Part shown: positions 59,801 through 64,000 of the stretch, piece by piece
Numbering within the stretch: the stretch's first letter is position 1
Layout of the letters: every line of letters begins with the position of its first letter
DNA from: Geosiphon pyriformis
Lineage: Eukaryota > Glomeromycota > Glomeromycetes > Archaeosporales > Geosiphonaceae
Reading direction: 5' to 3'
NCBI GenBank assembly: GCA_016748015.1
Contig: JAAOMT010000507.1
Coordinates: 42,178-106,177 of the forward strand
Length of the DNA stretch: 64,000 nt
Made by a program: the position numbers and the translations under genes
The notes under the pieces: model-generated
The model's database searches: none
What the model saw: only the letters and a program-made list of their open reading frames with translations
What the model was told of the DNA's origin: nothing

Positions 59801-60899
59801 TCATTCTTATTTTGGCATAACAATCACTTTTAGATGTTATAACAAATTGGGGGTTATTTTATGGGGACCAACTATTTGCACATGAAAATTATAGTAGTGA
59901 TTAATAATGCTTTTGGGGTGAGGCAATATGGTGTATTTTAGATTTCGAATATAGGATTCATCGCTCATATAGTACTTGAAAAAATCTTTGGAATGTAAAC
60001 AAATCTTGCTAATTTATGTTAACCTATAGTTCCGACTATATTTAATTTCATTTGTCTCGTTGCCTACGTTTCTGTGCTTTCCTGGCATTTTAGCGTATAG
60101 TAAAATATCTATGATACTATGAATGATGGAGAGAAATAGATGTCAACACGCTCATGACCGATAGCGGAACCTATTTTCAAACAAGAAAATTTCAAATTAC
60201 AATCATCACAATTTTGAAAATTGAAAACTTTTAAATCATCTAAATCATCATTCACAGATTAAAGATTTCTTGCAGCATGCACCATATCAAAGGAAATAAC
60301 CTCTTAGGCTCAAGGGATTTTTGGTTACTCGAAATACTAATTTAGGCTTTTAAAATGTGTTTATATTTTGAACATTGATAAGGAAACGCTTTAACAGTTA
60401 TTAATCTTTACACTCAAAAATAAAGGTAACCTTCTTTTAAGAAAAAAACTATATATGATAGGCTGTAGTACATTTTTAAACATAAATAAAGAACCAATTC
60501 GTCCCTCAAATTCTTTTTATGTTTTAACTTAATGCCAAATTCAACTCTGAAAAAAAACCTTTAAATTAAAAAAATTCTCAAAAAGATTAAATAATAATAA
60601 ATGAAAAGCTTACCATTTGTAAAAAATTTGAGGTTTCGAGATTAATCGGCTTGTATATCTTGTAGTATCTTGAATCTCTTTGGAATAAAATTTTTTTTCA
60701 CAGACAGATTCATTTAAGTTACAGTTATCGCGTGCAGCAATAAATTTTTATTGAAGTTGTTCTGCAGTGTCGCGACAAGCCTGATTACCATCCTAATTTT
60801 TTTCAATCATTTCCTGAATACATTGAGGCATATGTTTCTTGATTATAGGACGCTTGTCATCAATCATATCAAATTGAATGTGAATAGGATTTATGTTAT
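56822..60899. other. Intergenic, no convincing gene
   Basis: Four kb of AT-rich DNA. Overlapping ORFs at 58938-59189 on both strands (77 and 81 codons) are the only longer frames; the minus frame has mixed composition but no known domain. No RNA gene was recognised. Confidence 0.4.
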
Positions 60900-61864
60900 T
60901 CAAAGATCTTTCTCCTTAAATAATTTCACAGGAAATAATATCAAAACTGTATATATTGCTTTACTTAGTATGAGAACCCCCATTGCAAATCTCGGGTGCA
61001 AGATACTCAAGAACAGCATAAATCTTGCCAGACTGTAGAGTGTATAATCTGCAGGACGACAGAGTCCAAGATCAGAAATGAAAACTTTTAAGTGGTTTGA
61101 TTTCAAACCAAGAATATTTCCAGAATAGAAGTTCCCATGCACCATTTTTGATTCATGTATAAATCTTAGCCCACAAGTGATTTGAAAAGGAAATACGAGG
61201 AATCATGTCTCAAGTAATATCTTGTTTAACTTGTTCCACAAATGGTAAAACCATACCATATCCATCGGCTGTAACATCTTTGGTAATTCCATAACATTCA
61301 AGGATTTATTTGGCAAATGGCACTTTTATGATCTGTGATAAACTATAGAAATACAGTTTTTAGTGTTAGAAAAGACATAGGGATAATAAAAATCAAATAG
61401 ATTTCTTAGAAGGAAATACCTCATCTGAATTAAAATGGTTTACATTTTGGCTATCTTTAAGATATTTCAAAGCAACCTTTGTAAACCCAGTTTGTTTATT
61501 TTTTTGAATTTCTCGTCCCAAAATAGAATTCTGCCTCTCTCCCATCTACCTTCTTTAGCAATACCAAATCTTCCACTCTTACTCTATCTAAATATATAAT
61601 CTTATCGGGAGAAATCCATTCCAGATAGCCTCTGCAGTTTTCAGAATTACACTGTGTATATAGTACATACTGATCAATATTATCATTTTCACTATTCCAT
61701 GTTTGCCAAATCTTTGAAAATCGTGATGACTCACAAGATTTACACCAAAGTAGATCTTTTGATGTGCAATAGCATTCTGGACATTTCGGCAAGCTGGCTT
61801 CAACTACATTATTATCACTTTTATCAGTATCACAAAATGGAAAGCTGGTCAAAGAAAGCTTCAA
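60900..61864 (-). pseudogene. Protein kinase with Cys-rich N-terminus, broken
   Basis: The minus strand from 61864 reads an N-terminal Cys-rich zinc-ribbon-like part (KCPECYC, WCKSC) followed by YLEWISPDK, a layout common in the expanded kinases of arbuscular mycorrhizal fungi. Kinase pieces follow in changing frames: ALKYLKDSQNVNHFNSDE (VAIK region), ILECYGITKDVTADGYGMVLPF, LRFIHESKMVHGNFYSGNIL (catalytic loop, with HGN where HRD is usual), FISDLGLCRPADYT (DLG for DFG) and, after a frameshift, IYAVLEYLAPEICNGGSHTK, a stop, and NIYSFDIISCEI. At least three frame changes or stops break it. The intact fragments still show most kinase landmarks. It is probably a recent pseudogene. Confidence 0.7.
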
Positions 61865-61984
61865 AATCGAAAAATTTCCCTTTCAAATTATCAGGGTATT
61901 TAAAGCCTCGATTTTGGAACCGTAAAAAGGATACATTCCAAATTGGTTTGATCTTTAAAACAGGAAAATCACTTCGAAAACAAA

Positions 61985-62560
61985 AGTTATTTGCTCCCGC
62001 TGCTTTTAAATAGGGTTCAAAGGCTTTTTCTAGGTTTTTTATAGTTCCTCATCCAAGGTTAAATTGTGCATTTTGATTTCCCTCTGCTGTTTTTAAATAG
62101 AATCAATTTTTCTTTTAAATTTTTCATTGTTCCCCATCTTCCGTTGTTTCCAATCGATTTCAGATAATATGCTCTAAGACCGATTTGCCCAAGTAAACTT
62201 CCTGGCTCTGCTGCTTTTGAATAGAGTTCGAATGCTTTTTCTGAATTTTGCATTGTTCCTTCTCCATTAGCATAATAAAGTGCCAGATTGTATTGTATAT
62301 TTAAATGTCCCGTCTCTGCTGCTTTTGAATAGAGTTTAAATGCTTTTTTTTTAATTTTTTGTCGTTCCCCTTCCATTATCATAAAAAAGTGCAAGTGTAT
62401 TATCCGCCTCTGCAGCTTTTGAATTGAGTTCAAATGCTTTTCCTCTAACTTACGAAGTACCAATTCCAAGATTATAACAAGAATTGTCCAAAAGAATTTT
62501 CTCCATTCACTGCTTCCTGTAATTCTAAAAATGCTTTGTTAAATTAGGAATAGTTCTAAT
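61985..62560 (-). pseudogene. Sel1-like repeat protein fragment, broken
   Basis: The minus-strand frame 62469-62059 contains Sel1-type repeats of about 36 residues: KAFKLYSKAAETGHLNIQYN, LALYYANGEGT, KAFELYSKAAEPG. Downstream, 62058-61985 continues with Sel1 units in another frame (YLKTAEGNQNAQFNLG, then KAFEPYLKAAG), and upstream the sequence to about 62,560 also looks repeat-derived. Sel1 repeats form alpha-solenoids for protein binding and in these fungi are often fused to kinases. Here they sit 5' of the broken kinase on the same strand, so both may stem from one gene or from adjacent family members. Confidence 0.6.
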
Positions 62561-64000
62561 CACATGTTCCAAAGAAAACCCGCAAACCAGTCAAGGGGAT
62601 GATGTTGCGTTTTCAATTGATGAAGTTGCAGGCATGATTTTCGAGCACCGAAATTTTGTATGTTTAAAGAAAGATTTTTAAGGAGTTCGTCTTGCTACCG
62701 CTAAATATATATAAAGATTTTAACCTATAATTTTGTTAAATCACATTCTCGAAAGGGCTAAGCCAAGAAGAAATCAGAAACGCTAGAACACTAAAGATAG
62801 TTTTCCTTACTTCATTCCCTTATTTACATTGCTTAAACGGGTAGAGAAAGTCTGTAAATTTTTAAAAGGTTAACTATGCTTATGGTTATCATTGTCTGAT
62901 TGCCATTTTGAATTTTAATGAAAATCTAAAGTTGAGTTACACTTTGATTGGTGATTGCCGGTTTCAATAGCTCATTGATAAATTTCTTTGAGAATTTTCT
63001 AACTGCATAATCTAGTTCTACGGTCTTTGTCACTTCTTTTAAGATGAGTGATGACTTTTTTCTTTTTAAAAGTTTTGAATAATTTAATTATTTCGAATTT
63101 TAAAAACTGAAATTTTTAAAAAAGATATAACAATACTGTTATAGTAATAGTTCTAGTTAATACTAGTTTGTTTAAAATCAAAAAAAATAAGTTGAATATA
63201 AATTTAAAAAATATAATAAATTGTAACTAGTTTGAAGAAAGATAAATAACGTAGGATTTTCTTTTTTACTATAACTAATTTGATTCTAATAGAAAATATT
63301 TATTTTGTTTAACCAATTTAATAATTGGTATTTGCCATCAAATATCAATATTAAATAATTTTAAATTTGAATTAAGAAACGTATTTATAATGTATATATG
63401 ATGATTATGTTAAATAAAAATTATTAAAGTTTATAACTTTATCTGATTTTTTATTGACTTGAACTAAACATCAAAATAATTGTACTTATATTTCAAAGAC
63501 AATGGAATAAAACCATAATTTTTTAATATTCTTGAATTACTTAATTTCGAAAATTTCAGAATTATTTTCATTTTTCAAAATGTTTTGTAGCTTGAATTCA
63601 GATAAATTATTGCTTAGCTCCTTTTTCTTTTTTCCTAATCTATATTCTTAAAGTGTATCTTTCTAATCACAATTTTTAATATAACTAGTTATTTTATCAT
63701 TATAAAAATATTTTTATAAATTATTTTGTTGTTTAATATACTTCTTTTGTTATATATAGTTGATCAATTGTTAATAAAAATTATAAGTTTTGTAAATTTT
63801 AAAAATTGGATTGGATTATGAATTCAATAGCATAAACACGAAAATAGATTCGTTTAAAAGAGCATTTTTAATATTTCCGATAATTACTATTTAAAATGTT
63901 TGTGTTTAAGTTTTTTTGTTGTTTTCTGAAATTGATGTTGCTTTTTTTTGTTTTTCCTTTATACCAAATCTTTTAGTTTCTATAAGCCATTTTTGTTTTT
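62561..64000. other. Intergenic to window end
   Basis: AT-rich DNA without a supported gene or repeat. Confidence 0.4.

Noticed and set aside
1-64000. CRISPR arrays, tRNA and rRNA genes, prokaryotic operons
   Set aside because: Looked for while reading; no spacer-repeat array, no recognisable tRNA B-box/cloverleaf and no rRNA sequence seen. The gene structure is eukaryotic.

Overview
The window looks like nuclear DNA of an early-diverging filamentous fungus, most likely an arbuscular mycorrhizal fungus (Glomeromycotina, Rhizophagus-like). The reasons are: very AT-rich intergenic DNA; short introns of about 70-90 nt with GTAAGA/GTATGT-type donors and a TACTAAC branch site; two MATA_HMG-type HMG-box genes; a nuclease-kinase fusion; a kinase/Sel1 pseudogene; Fanzor (eukaryotic TnpB) relics; and decayed LINE and Ty3/gypsy elements. 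The species cannot be named from sequence alone. No rRNA or tRNA genes were recognised.

Layout. 0.2-4.3 kb: two single-exon HMG-box genes on the minus strand. 6.6-16.5 kb: an extremely AT-rich block holding a foldback repeat, a mutated but still GC-normal LINE ORF1 fragment (9.13-11.4 kb) and a deeply decayed Ty3/gypsy relic (about 12.3-14 kb). 16.5-20 kb: mostly non-coding, with a long AAT microsatellite. 20.4-21.6 kb: a six-exon SOD-fold mitoribosomal protein gene (minus). 23.4-25.0 kb: a two-exon nuclease-kinase fusion (plus) starting directly after a microsatellite. 26.5-27.7 kb: a four-exon Cys-rich/PARP-like gene with a probable GC-AG intron (plus). 28.3-37.4 kb: a complete six-exon BLTP2/Fmp27/Hobbit bridge-like lipid-transfer protein gene of 2902 aa (minus), the largest gene here. 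39.9-45.8 kb: a second extremely AT-rich block with a LINE ORF2 relic. About 47.3 kb: a candidate 43-aa secreted peptide. 52.1-54.7 kb: two broken Fanzor copies. 55.6-56.8 kb: a secreted Asn/Gly-rich protein made of four 93-aa repeats separated by Lys-Arg (Kex2-type) sites. 60.9-62.6 kb: a broken Sel1-repeat region next to a broken protein kinase.

The genes do not form a pathway. The window alternates gene-bearing islands with mutated transposon graveyards. In the graveyards the recognisable protein relics differ from family consensus mainly by changes explained by C-to-T and G-to-A (catalytic Asp to Asn, Trp or Gln to stop), which resembles RIP or long-term cytosine deamination. Secreted or effector-like genes (nuclease-kinase, Kex2-repeat protein, small peptide) sit between conserved housekeeping genes (mitoribosome, lipid transfer).
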